Shown here in pieces: positions 1 to 9,042 of a stretch of DNA of 64,000 nucleotides. The stretch comes from Porphyrobacter sp. GTDB taxonomy: Bacteria; Pseudomonadota; Alphaproteobacteria; Sphingomonadales; Sphingomonadaceae. The stretch's first letter is position 1. Each line of letters opens with the position of its first letter. Position numbers and translations under genes: made by a program. The notes under the pieces were generated by a model. The model was not told the DNA's origin and made no database searches. It saw only the letters and a program-made list of their open reading frames with translations. Location: assembly GCA_016125555.1 (NCBI GenBank), contig WGLN01000008.1:124001-188000 (forward strand), in the 5' to 3' direction.

Positions 1-1
1 G

Positions 2-175
2 CATTACCACGATCAGGCGCAGTTCACCCGCGAGTTCCGCGAGTTCATGACCATGAACCCGAGCGAATACGCCGCGCTCGATCACCCGGTGCTGACCTCC
101 TTCATGGAGGCCCGCGCCCGGGTGTGGGGCAGCCCGGCGCAGACGCTCGACGCGCCCGCGGGCCGTCCCGGTTGA
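2..175 (+). CDS. AraC-type transcriptional regulator, C-terminal fragment (cut by window edge)
   Basis: An open frame enters from the left edge and ends at a TGA at 173-175, giving 57 residues. It starts HYHDQAQFTREFREFMTMNP and contains the end of an AraC-family helix-turn-helix domain (the DQAQFTREFR recognition helix followed by the PSEYA box). The next gene downstream ends in a closely similar block, so the two look like tandem paralogues. The N-terminal sensing domain lies outside the window, so ligand and targets cannot be told. Confidence 0.8.
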   Translation, partial: HYHDQAQFTREFREFMTMNPSEYAALDHPVLTSFMEARARVWGSPAQTLDAPAGRPG

Positions 176-263
176 GGGCGCAAACAGGGCAAAGCCCCTA
201 TTGCCAGCCGTTTGCATCGCGCCCATGTGTCGCGGCGGAAAATCGCGCTGTGGGGGGCAAGCG

Positions 264-1163
264 ATGCACGCCAGTTCGGGCAGTTCGGTCAATCTGCGTT
301 TCGCGCTGCCGACGGGGCCGCTTTCCGCCTTCGTGACGACCTATTACTGCACCGACGTGGTCTGCACGGCGGCCGAGCCTTGGCTGGAGGACCATCTTCA
401 CCCCGAATGGGCCAACCTGCGCTTTCTCGCTCGTACCGAGGCACATTCGGTCATCGGCACGGGCAAGCTCGCGGCCTGCCCGGCCTTCACCGTCACCGGA
501 CCGACCAGCCGCGCTGCGCGCTTCCGGATGCACTCGGGGCGCAGTTGGGGCATCGGCCTTCTGCCGGAAGGCTGGGCGCGACTCTTTGCCGCGCCGGTCG
601 GGGACTATGCCGACCGCTTCGTGGACGGGCTCGCCGATCCGGTCTTCGCAGCCTTCGCGCCGCTGGCCGAGGCACTGGCGGCGAGCGACGGGGACCGCGC
701 CGCGGAACTCGCGCTGATCGCGGCGCATGTGGAGCGCCTTTTCGCGCAGGCACGGCCCGCCGATCCGGCGATCGCGGCGCTGACCGCGGCGCTGCTCGAC
801 CATGACGTGGTCTCGGTTGCCGAACTCGCCACGCGGCTCGGCATGACCGTCCGCTCGCTCGAGCGCCTTTCCCGGCGCGCTTTCGGCTTCCCGCCCAAGC
901 TGCTGCTGCGCCGCCAGCGCTTCCTGCGCAGCCTCGCGCGCTTCATGCTCGATCCCTCGCTCAAGTGGCTGGGCGCGCTCGATGGACACTATCACGACCA
1001 GTCGCACTTCGTGCGCGACTTTCGCCGCTTCATGGGGATGAGCCCCTCGGAATATGCGCGGCTCGACAAGCCGCTGCTGGTCGCGGCAGCGCAGGCGCGG
1101 ATGGCGGTGGCGGGTGAGGCGGTGCAGGGCCTGCACCGGCCGCGCGTCGCACCTGCACCCTGA
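264..1163 (+). CDS. AraC-family transcriptional regulator
   Basis: A 299-residue DNA-binding regulator. The last ~100 residues hold the AraC double helix-turn-helix: the first in VSVAELATRLGMTVRSLERL, the second around DQSHFVRDFRRFMGMSPSEY. The first ~180 residues show no recognisable cupin motif, but resemble the DUF6597-like sensor regions of this subgroup. I chose the ATG at 264 because GGGG precedes it at 252-256; an in-frame ATG at 201 would add 21 low-complexity residues. It is a tandem paralogue of the truncated gene before it, and its target is unknown. Confidence 0.85.
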   Translation: MHASSGSSVNLRFALPTGPLSAFVTTYYCTDVVCTAAEPWLEDHLHPEWANLRFLARTEAHSVIGTGKLAACPAFTVTGPTSRAARFRMHSGRSWGIGLLPEGWARLFAAPVGDYADRFVDGLADPVFAAFAPLAEALAASDGDRAAELALIAAHVERLFAQARPADPAIAALTAALLDHDVVSVAELATRLGMTVRSLERLSRRAFGFPPKLLLRRQRFLRSLARFMLDPSLKWLGALDGHYHDQSHFVRDFRRFMGMSPSEYARLDKPLLVAAAQARMAVAGEAVQGLHRPRVAPAP

Positions 1164-1192
1164 ACGCCGCGCTGCGCCGCGACAGGCGCTTT

Positions 1193-1218
1193 GCAAATCC
1201 CGCGATTTGCCGCTAGCG
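1193..1218 (+). other. Stem-loop between the AraC gene and pheS
   Basis: GCAAATC (1193-1199) and GATTTGC (1204-1210) form a perfect 7-bp stem with a CCGC loop, followed directly by the palindrome CGCTAGCG (1211-1218). There is no T-run, so it is not a standard intrinsic terminator. It sits 39-64 bp before the pheS start. It may be a dispersed palindromic repeat, an end signal for the regulator gene, or part of the pheS leader. No Phe-rich leader peptide was found. Confidence 0.45.
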
Positions 1219-1256
1219 GACGCGCGCGCCCGTTTCCGCATTCCGTACGACAGGTC

Positions 1257-2357
1257 ATGACCGAACTCGAAACCTCCAAACAGGCCGCGCTTGCCGCGAT
1301 TGCCGGTGCCGCCACTCTCGACGCGCTCGAGGAGCAGCGCCTTGCCGCGCTCAGCAAGAAGGGGTGGGTGAGCCTGGCGCTCAAGACCCTCGGACAGATG
1401 AGCCCGGAAGAACGCAGTGCCGCCGCGCCCGCGATCCAGGGCGCGCGCGCCGAGATTGCCGAGGCGATCGAGGCGAAGAAGGCTGCGCTCGAAGCCGCCG
1501 AACTCGAAGCGCAGCTGGCGCGCGAGACGCTCGACCTCACGCTTCCGGCAGCCGCCGCGCCGAAAGGTTCGGTGCATCCCGTCAGCCAGGTAATGGACGA
1601 GCTCGCCGAGATCTTCGCCGATTTGGGCTTCGCGGTCGCGACGGGTCCGGAGATCGAGGACGACTGGCACAATTTCACCGCGCTCAACATGGACGAGACC
1701 CATCCTGCGCGGGCGATGCACGACACCTTCTATTTCCCTGATCGCACGCCCGAGGGCCGCGAAATCCTGCTTCGCACCCACACGTCCCCCGTCCAGATCC
1801 GCTCGATGATCGCGCAGGGCGCGCCGATCCGCGTGATCGCGCCGGGCCGTGTCTATCGCTCCGACAGCGACGCCACCCACACGCCTATGTTCCACCAGGT
1901 CGAAGGGCTGGTGGTCGACAAGGGCATTCACCTCGGTCACCTCAAGTGGACGCTGGAGACCTTCTTCAAGGCCTTCTTCGAGCGCGAGGACATCACCCTG
2001 CGGCTGCGCCCGAGCTACTTCCCCTTCACCGAGCCGAGCGTCGAGGTCGACGTCGGCTACTCCACCGAAGGCGGCCGCCGCGTGGTCGGCGGGCATGGCG
2101 ATGCGCCGGGCCATGCGTGGATGGAGCTGGGTGGCAGCGGGATGGTCAATGCCCGGGTGCTGGAGTTCGCCGGGCTCGATCCGGAGGAGTGGCAGGGCTT
2201 CGCCTTCGGCCTCGGGATCGACCGCATCGCGATGCTCAAATACGGGATGAACGACCTGCGCGCCTTCTTCGACGGCGATCCGCGCTGGCTCCAGCACTAC
2301 GGCTTCTCGCCCTTCGACCAGCCGACCCTTTCCGCCGGTGTGGGAGCGCGCGCATGA
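1257..2357 (+). CDS. pheS: Phenylalanine-tRNA ligase alpha subunit
   Basis: Catalytic subunit (366 residues) of the alpha2-beta2 enzyme that charges tRNA-Phe. Residues 1-90 form the helical coiled-coil arm that contacts tRNA. The class II core follows, with motif 2 in YRSDSDATHTPMFHQVEGL and motif 3 in FGLGIDRIAMLKYG, plus the THTSPVQIR and MHDTFYF signatures of PheS. I chose the ATG at 1257 (MTELETSK) rather than the open extension from 1191, which looks unlike the family. Its stop overlaps the pheT start by 4 bp, so the two subunits are probably translationally coupled. Confidence 0.97.
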   Translation: MTELETSKQAALAAIAGAATLDALEEQRLAALSKKGWVSLALKTLGQMSPEERSAAAPAIQGARAEIAEAIEAKKAALEAAELEAQLARETLDLTLPAAAAPKGSVHPVSQVMDELAEIFADLGFAVATGPEIEDDWHNFTALNMDETHPARAMHDTFYFPDRTPEGREILLRTHTSPVQIRSMIAQGAPIRVIAPGRVYRSDSDATHTPMFHQVEGLVVDKGIHLGHLKWTLETFFKAFFEREDITLRLRPSYFPFTEPSVEVDVGYSTEGGRRVVGGHGDAPGHAWMELGGSGMVNARVLEFAGLDPEEWQGFAFGLGIDRIAMLKYGMNDLRAFFDGDPRWLQHYGFSPFDQPTLSAGVGARA

Positions 2358-4744
2358 AGTTCTCGCTGACCTGGCTCAAGGATCATCTCGAAACCGACGC
2401 CACCCTCGCCGAGATCACCGATGCGCTCAATGCCATCGGGCTGGAAGTCGAGGGCGTCGAGGACCCGGCCGAGAAGCTGGCAGGCTTCCGCGTCGCGCAC
2501 GTGCTCACCGCCGCGCGCCACCCCGATGCCGACAAGCTGCAGGTGCTCACCGTCGACACGGGCGAGGGCGATCCGCTGCAGGTCGTGTGCGGCGCGCCCA
2601 ATGCCCGTGCGGGCATGAAGGGTGTGCTGGGGCTTCCCGGCGCGACCGTGCCCGCCAACGGCATGGTGCTGAAGAAGAGCGCGATCCGCGGCGTCGAGTC
2701 GAACGGCATGATGTGTTCGGTGCGCGAGCTCGAACTGGGCGAGGATCACGACGGGATCATCGAACTGCCCGATGACGCCCCGGTGGGTGCCGACTTCGCG
2801 AGCTACCACGGCGCCTCGCCGGTGATCGAAGTCGCGGTGACGCCCAACCGGCCCGACTGCATGGGCGTCTATGGCATCGCCCGCGATCTCGCGGCCAAGG
2901 GGCTGGGGACATTGAAGCCGATCGCCATGCCCGCATTCTCGCCAAGCGGTGCGTGCCCGGTCGAGATCCGCACCGACGATCCCGAGGGCTGCCCGGCCTT
3001 CTACGGGCGGGTCATCAAGGGCGTAAAGAACGGCCCCTCGCCCGATTGGTTGCAGCAGCGCCTCAAAAGCGCGGGCCAGCGCCCGATCTCGCTGCTGGTC
3101 GATCTCACCAACTACCTGATGCTCGGCTTCGGGCGTCCGGCGCACGTCTATGACCTCGCCAAGCTGCAGGGCGCCGTGGTGGCGCGGCGCGCCAAGGATG
3201 GCGAAGAGGTGCTGGCGCTCAACGAGAAGACCTACACGCTCGATAGCGACATGACCGTGATCGCCGACGAGGTGCAGGTGCACGACATCGCCGGGATCAT
3301 GGGCGGAGAGCATTCGGGGGTGCAGGACGACACCACCGATGTGCTGCTCGAGATCGCCTATTTCGATCCGGCTCGTATCGGCGCGACGGGCCGCAAGCTG
3401 GGCTTGTCCTCCGACGCGCGCACGCGGTTCGAGCGCGGGGTCGATCCGGAGTTTCTGGATGACGGTCTCGACCTGCTCACCGGGCTGATCGTCGAACTGG
3501 CAGGCGGCACCCCGAGCGAGGTGGTGCGCGCCGGTTCGCCGCCGTCCGAGGCCAAGGTGATCGCCTTCGATACGGGCCTCACCACCCGCCTCGGCGGCGT
3601 GGACGTGCCGCAGGACGAACAGCGCCGCATCCTCGAAAGCCTCGGCTTCGCGGTCGGCGCGGACTGGCAGGTCACCTGCCCGCTGCGTCGCCACGACATC
3701 GAAGGCCCGGCTGATCTGGTCGAAGAGGTCGTGCGCATCCACGGCCTAGACAAGGTGGCGAGCGTCGCGCTCCCCCGCGTGGAAGGCGTCGCCCGCCCCA
3801 CCGCCACGCCGCAGCAGAAGCTGGAGCGGGGCTTGCGCCGCGCGGCTGCCGCGAGCGGGCTCAACGAGGCGGTGACGTGGTCCTTCCTCCCCGAATGGGC
3901 CGCCAATCACTTCACTGACGGCAACGACACTCCCTGGGTGCTCGCCAATCCCATCAGCGAGGATCTGAAGGCGATGCGCCCCTCGCTGCTGCCCGGTCTG
4001 CTGATCGCCGCCAAGCGCAATGCCGATCGCGGGGCGGACGGCACCCGGCTGTTCGAGATCGGGCGGCGCTACTTCCGCGCCGCGGACGGCCTGAGCGACG
4101 AGCGCCCGACGCTTGGCATCGTGCTGGCAGGCGAGAACATCCCGCGCGGCTGGCAGGCGGGCAAGGCCAGGCCCTTCGACGCCTATGACGCCAAGGCGCT
4201 GGCGCTCGAACTGCTCGAAGCGGCGGGCGCGCCGGTTCAGAACCTGATGGTGATGGGCGAGGCGGGGCCGCAGTTCCACCCCGGCCAGTCGGCCACCCTG
4301 CGCCTCGGCCCCAAGGTGGTGCTGGCGCGCTTCGGGATGGTGCATCCGGCGACGCTCAAGGCTTTCGACATGGAAGGGCCGGTCGCGGCGGTCGAGCTGT
4401 TCCTCGATGCCATTCCGGCGAAGAAGAACGCCGCCTTTGCGCGGGCCCCGTTCACCCCGCCCACGCTGCAGTCGGTGACGCGCGATTTCGCCTTCCTCGT
4501 GCCCGAGACGCTCGCGGCGGGCGATCTGGTGCGCGCGGTGCAGGGCGCCGACAAGGCGCACATCGTCGCGGCGCGCGTGTTCGACGTGTTCGCGGGACAG
4601 GGCGTGCCCGAGGGACGCAAATCGCTCGCCATCGAAGTGACGCTCCAGCCGGGCGACAAGAGCTTCACCGATGCCGACCTGAAGACCATTGCCGAAAAGG
4701 TGGTGGCTGCTGCCGCCAAGCTGGATGGGGAGTTGCGCGGATGA
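2354..4744 (+). CDS. pheT: Phenylalanine-tRNA ligase beta subunit
   Basis: Large subunit (796 residues), opening MKFSLTWLKDHL as expected. Domain order is the EMAP-II-like tRNA-binding domain (about residues 40-150, with HPDADKLQVL), B3/B4 editing region (PNRPDCMGVYG onward), B5 domain, catalytic-like core, and the ferredoxin-fold anticodon-binding domain at the C-terminus (SVTRDFAFLV). The ATG at 2354 overlaps the pheS stop (ATGA). The C-terminal stop overlaps the next gene, a short-chain dehydrogenase, in the same manner. Confidence 0.97.
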   Translation: MKFSLTWLKDHLETDATLAEITDALNAIGLEVEGVEDPAEKLAGFRVAHVLTAARHPDADKLQVLTVDTGEGDPLQVVCGAPNARAGMKGVLGLPGATVPANGMVLKKSAIRGVESNGMMCSVRELELGEDHDGIIELPDDAPVGADFASYHGASPVIEVAVTPNRPDCMGVYGIARDLAAKGLGTLKPIAMPAFSPSGACPVEIRTDDPEGCPAFYGRVIKGVKNGPSPDWLQQRLKSAGQRPISLLVDLTNYLMLGFGRPAHVYDLAKLQGAVVARRAKDGEEVLALNEKTYTLDSDMTVIADEVQVHDIAGIMGGEHSGVQDDTTDVLLEIAYFDPARIGATGRKLGLSSDARTRFERGVDPEFLDDGLDLLTGLIVELAGGTPSEVVRAGSPPSEAKVIAFDTGLTTRLGGVDVPQDEQRRILESLGFAVGADWQVTCPLRRHDIEGPADLVEEVVRIHGLDKVASVALPRVEGVARPTATPQQKLERGLRRAAAASGLNEAVTWSFLPEWAANHFTDGNDTPWVLANPISEDLKAMRPSLLPGLLIAAKRNADRGADGTRLFEIGRRYFRAADGLSDERPTLGIVLAGENIPRGWQAGKARPFDAYDAKALALELLEAAGAPVQNLMVMGEAGPQFHPGQSATLRLGPKVVLARFGMVHPATLKAFDMEGPVAAVELFLDAIPAKKNAAFARAPFTPPTLQSVTRDFAFLVPETLAAGDLVRAVQGADKAHIVAARVFDVFAGQGVPEGRKSLAIEVTLQPGDKSFTDADLKTIAEKVVAAAAKLDGELRG

Positions 4745-5484
4745 AGACGGCTTTTGTGACCGGTGCCACGGCGGGAATCGGTGCGGCGACGGTGCGCAGG
4801 CTGGTCGCCGACGGCTGGCGCTGCGTCGCCACCGGGCGCCGCCAGGAGCGGCTCGATGCACTTGTCGCGGAGCTGGGCGCGGACAAGGTCCACCCCGCCT
4901 GCTTCGACGTGCGCGATGAACAGGCGCTCGACGCCGCGCTCGCCGCGCTGCCCGAGGGCTTCCGCGACATCGACCTGCTGGTGAACAATGCCGGCCTCGC
5001 GCAGGGTCTGTCCCCCGCGCAGACCGCCAATCTCGACGATTGGCGCACGATGATCGACACCAATGTCACCGCGATGGTGGTGATGACCCGCAAGCTGCTG
5101 CCGGGCCTGATCGCACGCAAGGGGGCGATCATCGCGATTGGCTCGGTTGCGGGGAACTACATCTATCCGGGCGGCAACGTCTATGCCGGGTCCAAGGCCT
5201 TCGTGAACCACTTCACGCTCGCGCTGCGCGCCGATCTCCACGGCACCGGGGTGCGCGTCACCAGCATCGAGCCGGGGATGGTCGAAACCGAGTTCACCCT
5301 GGTCCGAACCGGCAGCCAGCAGGCCTCTGACGACCTCTATCGCGGGGTCAACCCGATGACTGGCGAGGACATCGCCGACACGATCCTGTGGATCGCGGGC
5401 CTGCCGCCGCATCTCAACATCAACCGGCTCGAATTGATGCCGGTGAACCAGGACTTCGCGGGCTTCCGCGTCGCGCGCGACTGA
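4741..5484 (+). CDS. Short-chain dehydrogenase, YdfG-like
   Basis: A 247-residue Rossmann-fold NAD(P)-dependent oxidoreductase. The cofactor loop is TGATAGIG (residues 8-15), the NNAG motif is near 83, and the catalytic Ser-Tyr-Lys is seen as GSVAGNYIYPGGNVYAGSKA. The C-terminal LNINRLELMPVNQDFAG closely matches YdfG, the NADP-dependent 3-hydroxy acid (L-allo-threonine/serine) dehydrogenase, so that is the likely activity. The start overlaps the pheT stop by 4 bp, so it is probably expressed with the tRNA-synthetase genes, although no functional link is evident. Confidence 0.9.
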   Translation: MKTAFVTGATAGIGAATVRRLVADGWRCVATGRRQERLDALVAELGADKVHPACFDVRDEQALDAALAALPEGFRDIDLLVNNAGLAQGLSPAQTANLDDWRTMIDTNVTAMVVMTRKLLPGLIARKGAIIAIGSVAGNYIYPGGNVYAGSKAFVNHFTLALRADLHGTGVRVTSIEPGMVETEFTLVRTGSQQASDDLYRGVNPMTGEDIADTILWIAGLPPHLNINRLELMPVNQDFAGFRVARD

Positions 5485-5491
5485 CCCTTCG

Positions 5492-7015
5492 ATGACGTCC
5501 AATCGCCGCACCTTCGCGATCATCTCGCACCCTGACGCAGGGAAAACCACGCTCACCGAAAAGCTGCTGCTGCAGGGCGGCGCGATCCATCTCGCGGGCG
5601 AGGTCAAGGCGCGCGGGGCAGCGCGGCGGGCGCGTTCGGACTGGATGAAGATCGAGCAGCAGCGCGGGATCTCGGTCACCTCCTCGGTGATGACCTTCGA
5701 GAAGGACGGGATCACCTTCAACCTGCTTGACACCCCGGGTCACGAGGATTTCAGCGAGGACACCTACCGCACGCTGACCGCGGTGGATTCGGCGGTGATG
5801 GTGATCGACGTCGCCAAGGGGATCGAGAGTCAGACCCGCAAGCTGTTCGAGGTCTGCCGGTTGCGCAACGTGCCGATCATCACCTTCGTCAACAAGGTGG
5901 ACCGAGAAGGCCGCTCGCTGTTCGAGATCCTCGACGAGGTCGCCGATGCGCTGGCATTGGACGTCAGCCCGCAGAGCGCGCCGCTCGGCATGGGCGGGCT
6001 GTTCACCGGGGTGCTCGACTTCGCGGACGATACAGTGGCCAAGCCCGAGGGCGACAGCCGCGAATACCGCGGCAAGCGCGAACCGCTGGGAGAGCTTCCG
6101 GCGGACCTTGCCGAAGAGATCGAACTGGTGCGGGAGGGCTATCCCGCCTTCGACTTGGACGCCTATCGTAACGGCGACCTGACGCCGGTGTTCTTCGGAT
6201 CGGCGCTCAAGAATTTCGGGGTCGAGGAGTTGATCGACGCCATCGCGAAATGGGCCCCGCCGCCGCGCCCCCAGCCTGCGGGCGAGGAGCAGGTCAGCCC
6301 GGAGCGCGACGAAGTCACCGGCTTCATCTTCAAGGTCCAGGCCAACATGGACCCCAACCACCGCGACCGCATCGCCTTCATGCGGCAGGTTTCGGGCACC
6401 TTCAAAAGGGGCATGAAGCTGACGCCGAGCGGGCTGGGCAAGCCGATCGCGGTCCACTCGCCGATCCTGTTCTTCGCGCAGGACCGCGAACTCGCAGACA
6501 CGGCGGAAGCGGGCGACATCATCGGCATTCCCAACCACGGCACGCTGCGCGTGGGCGACACCCTGTCGGAGCGCAACCAGGTGCGCTTCACCGGCCTTCC
6601 CAACTTCGCGCCGGAGATCCTGCGGCGGGTGGCCCTCAAGGACCCGACCAAGACCAAGCAGCTGAGAAAGGCGCTCGACGACCTCAGCGAGGAAGGCGTG
6701 ATCCAGGTCTTCCACCCCGAGATCGGCGCGCAGCACATCGTCGGCGTGGTCGGCCAGCTGCAGCTCGAAGTGCTGATTTCGCGGCTCGAGGCCGAATACA
6801 AGGTCGAGGCGGCGCTTGAACCCTCGCCCTTCGCAACGGCGCGCTGGATCAAGGGCGATGCCAAGACACTGGACGAATTCGCCAGCTTCAACCGCGCGAA
6901 CCTCGCGAGGGATCGTGACGGCGATCTCGTCTTCATGGCCAAGAGCCCGTGGGACGTCAGCTACCAGGTCGAGAAGAACCCCGAGCTGACCTTCTCGGCG
7001 ACCAAGGAACGGTAG
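5492..7015 (+). CDS. prfC: Peptide chain release factor 3
   Basis: Translational GTPase (507 residues) that ejects RF1/RF2 from the ribosome after peptide release. G1 is HPDAGKTTLTEK, switch II is DTPGHEDFSEDTYR, G4 is NKVDREG. The GISVTSSVMTF signature (instead of the EF-G form) and the C-terminal domain with FHPEIGAQHIVGVVGQLQ mark RF3 rather than EF-G. Length is close to the usual 510-530. It begins 7 bp after the dehydrogenase stop and probably shares its transcript. Confidence 0.96.
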   Translation: MTSNRRTFAIISHPDAGKTTLTEKLLLQGGAIHLAGEVKARGAARRARSDWMKIEQQRGISVTSSVMTFEKDGITFNLLDTPGHEDFSEDTYRTLTAVDSAVMVIDVAKGIESQTRKLFEVCRLRNVPIITFVNKVDREGRSLFEILDEVADALALDVSPQSAPLGMGGLFTGVLDFADDTVAKPEGDSREYRGKREPLGELPADLAEEIELVREGYPAFDLDAYRNGDLTPVFFGSALKNFGVEELIDAIAKWAPPPRPQPAGEEQVSPERDEVTGFIFKVQANMDPNHRDRIAFMRQVSGTFKRGMKLTPSGLGKPIAVHSPILFFAQDRELADTAEAGDIIGIPNHGTLRVGDTLSERNQVRFTGLPNFAPEILRRVALKDPTKTKQLRKALDDLSEEGVIQVFHPEIGAQHIVGVVGQLQLEVLISRLEAEYKVEAALEPSPFATARWIKGDAKTLDEFASFNRANLARDRDGDLVFMAKSPWDVSYQVEKNPELTFSATKER

Positions 7016-7041
7016 TCTTGCAGGCCGGGCGGGTTCGCGGC

Positions 7042-7923
7042 ATGGATTCTTCCATGCACACCGCCGCACCGACCTCGCAGACCTTCATCTCGCAGCGCCT
7101 TCGCCTCCACTATCTCGATTGGGGAGGGCGGGGAAAGCCGCCGCTGGTGCTGGTGCACGGCGGGCGCGATCATGCGCGCAGCTGGGACTGGACCGCCGAG
7201 GCGCTGCGCGAGGATTACCACGTGATCGCGATGGACCACCGCGGCCACGGCGATAGCGACTGGGTCTCGGACGGGGTCTATTCCGCCGCCGACATGGTCT
7301 ATGACCTCGCCCAGCTGGTCCACCAGCTCGGCGTGGGTCCGGTGCGGATGGTCGCGCATTCGATGGGCGGCAATGTCGCGCTGCGCTATGCCGGCGCCTT
7401 CCCCGACATGGTGACCAAGCTGGTGGCGATCGAGGGGCTTGGCCCATCGCCCGAATGGCGCGAAAAGCAGCGTAGCCAGCCCTATTCCGAGCGCCTCGCC
7501 GAATGGATCGAGAAGAAGCGCAAGGCCGCCGGGCGAAGCCCACGCAAATACGAGAGCATCGAGGCCGCCTTCGCCCGCATGATCGAGGAGAACGCCTACC
7601 TGACCGAGGAGCAGGCGCGGCATCTGACGGTCCACGGAGTCAACCGCAACGAGGACGGCACCTATAGCTGGAAGTTCGATCCGCACCTCAACGTCTGGCC
7701 GGTCGAGGATGTCGGCGACGAGTTCATCGAGCAGCTGTGGGGCGCGATCACCTGCCCGACGCTGCTGCTCTATGGTGCGGATTCCTGGGCCTCGAACCCG
7801 GAGAAGGACGGCCGCATCGCGCACTTCAAGACCGCGGACGTGATCGAGTTCGAGAAGGCCGGCCACTGGCTCCACCATGACCAGTTCGACCGTTTCATCG
7901 CCACCTTGCGCGATTTTCTCTGA
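7042..7923 (+). CDS. Alpha/beta-fold hydrolase
   Basis: A 293-residue single-domain hydrolase. The oxyanion segment is LVHGGRDHARSWD, the nucleophile elbow is AHSMGGN, and the catalytic histidine is in KAGHWLHHDQFDRF near the C-terminus; the acid is probably the Asp in LLLYGADSWASN. There is no signal peptide, so it acts in the cytoplasm. The ATG at 7042 (MDSSMHTA) was chosen; an open extension to 6949 overlaps prfC and looks non-coding. The substrate cannot be told from sequence. Confidence 0.88.
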   Translation: MDSSMHTAAPTSQTFISQRLRLHYLDWGGRGKPPLVLVHGGRDHARSWDWTAEALREDYHVIAMDHRGHGDSDWVSDGVYSAADMVYDLAQLVHQLGVGPVRMVAHSMGGNVALRYAGAFPDMVTKLVAIEGLGPSPEWREKQRSQPYSERLAEWIEKKRKAAGRSPRKYESIEAAFARMIEENAYLTEEQARHLTVHGVNRNEDGTYSWKFDPHLNVWPVEDVGDEFIEQLWGAITCPTLLLYGADSWASNPEKDGRIAHFKTADVIEFEKAGHWLHHDQFDRFIATLRDFL

Positions 7924-7943
7924 TTGAAAGGGGGGCAGGCGTC

Positions 7944-8507
7944 ATGGCGGAGTTCACCGAAGCGCTGACGCAGAAGCACATCGCGATGATCGCCGCCCAG
8001 CCGGTGTTCTTCGTCGCCACCGCTGCCGCAGGCGGGCGCATCAACCTCAGTCCCAAGGGCTACGACGCCTTTCGCGTGCTCTCGCCGACGCGTGTCGCCT
8101 ATCTCGATCTCGGCGGGTCGGGCAACGAGACTCATGCCCATCTTGCCGCAGACGGGCGGATCACGGTGATGTTCTGCAACTTCCAGCAGCCCGCGCTGAT
8201 CCTCAGGATCTACGGACGCGGGCGGCCGGTGCTGCCGCAGGATGCGGATTGGGCCGAGGTGGCAGAGCATTTCACGCTGCTGCCGGGCACCCGGCAAATC
8301 TTCGATATCGCGGTGGAGAGCGTGCAGACCTCCTGCGGCTGGGGGGTTCCGCTGATGACGCTCGAAGCGGAGCGCGGCACGCTGACCAAGTATCACCGCC
8401 AGACCGATCCCGAGGCATGGGAGGCCAAGACCGCCAGCCGCACCCGCAGCATCGATGGCCTGCCGACCCGCGCCACGGACCGCTACATCGGCGGAGAGGA
8501 CGCCTGA
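7944..8507 (+). CDS. Pyridoxamine 5'-phosphate oxidase family protein
   Basis: A 187-residue split-barrel flavoprotein, starting MAEFTEALTQKHIAMIAAQP after a GGGGGGCAGG ribosome site. The N-terminal strands (VFFVATAAAGGRINLSPKGY, then RVAYLDLGGSGNETHAHL) match the FMN-binding split barrel of general-stress-type PNPOx proteins. It lacks the C-terminal dimerisation segment of true PdxH, so a role in B6 synthesis is unlikely. The likely role is a small flavin- or F420-type reductase. It follows the hydrolase by 20 bp and may form an operon with it. Confidence 0.85.
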   Translation: MAEFTEALTQKHIAMIAAQPVFFVATAAAGGRINLSPKGYDAFRVLSPTRVAYLDLGGSGNETHAHLAADGRITVMFCNFQQPALILRIYGRGRPVLPQDADWAEVAEHFTLLPGTRQIFDIAVESVQTSCGWGVPLMTLEAERGTLTKYHRQTDPEAWEAKTASRTRSIDGLPTRATDRYIGGEDA

Positions 8508-8631
8508 ATTGGTGACCTCAGGGAAAACCCTGCCCGATTTCTCATCATTTGATTAAAATCTAGGCAAGGATTCTTTCGCATTCGCGAAAAAATGCGCGCC
8601 AAACCCGTGCTGCAACCGCGTTACACAAATG

Positions 8632-8647
8632 TGGCACGCTTGTTGCA
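8632..8647 (+). promoter_or_regulatory. Sigma-54 (-24/-12) promoter of glnK-amtB
   Basis: TGGCAC (8632-8637), five bases, then TTGCA (8643-8647) match the sigma-54 consensus exactly, with the invariant GG and GC 12 bp apart. It lies 43 bp before the glnK start on the same strand. This fits known RpoN/NtrC control of glnK-amtB in proteobacteria. I could not find a clear NtrC enhancer pair (TGCACC-N5-GGTGCA) in the 120 bp upstream. rpoN lies at the right edge of this window. Confidence 0.9.
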
Positions 8648-8690
8648 GAACCCCTGTTGCCGGGCCTTTCCGGCATGACAGGGGGCATGA

Positions 8691-9029
<339 letters not shown>

Positions 9030-9042
9030 GGGGACAGCGACC

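Noticed and set aside
198..2297. Long antisense open frame of 699 codons opposite the AraC and pheS genes
   Set aside because: It is a shadow of the real plus-strand genes, rich in Arg/Gly/Ala with no domain; the same applies to the other long antisense frames in this GC-rich window.
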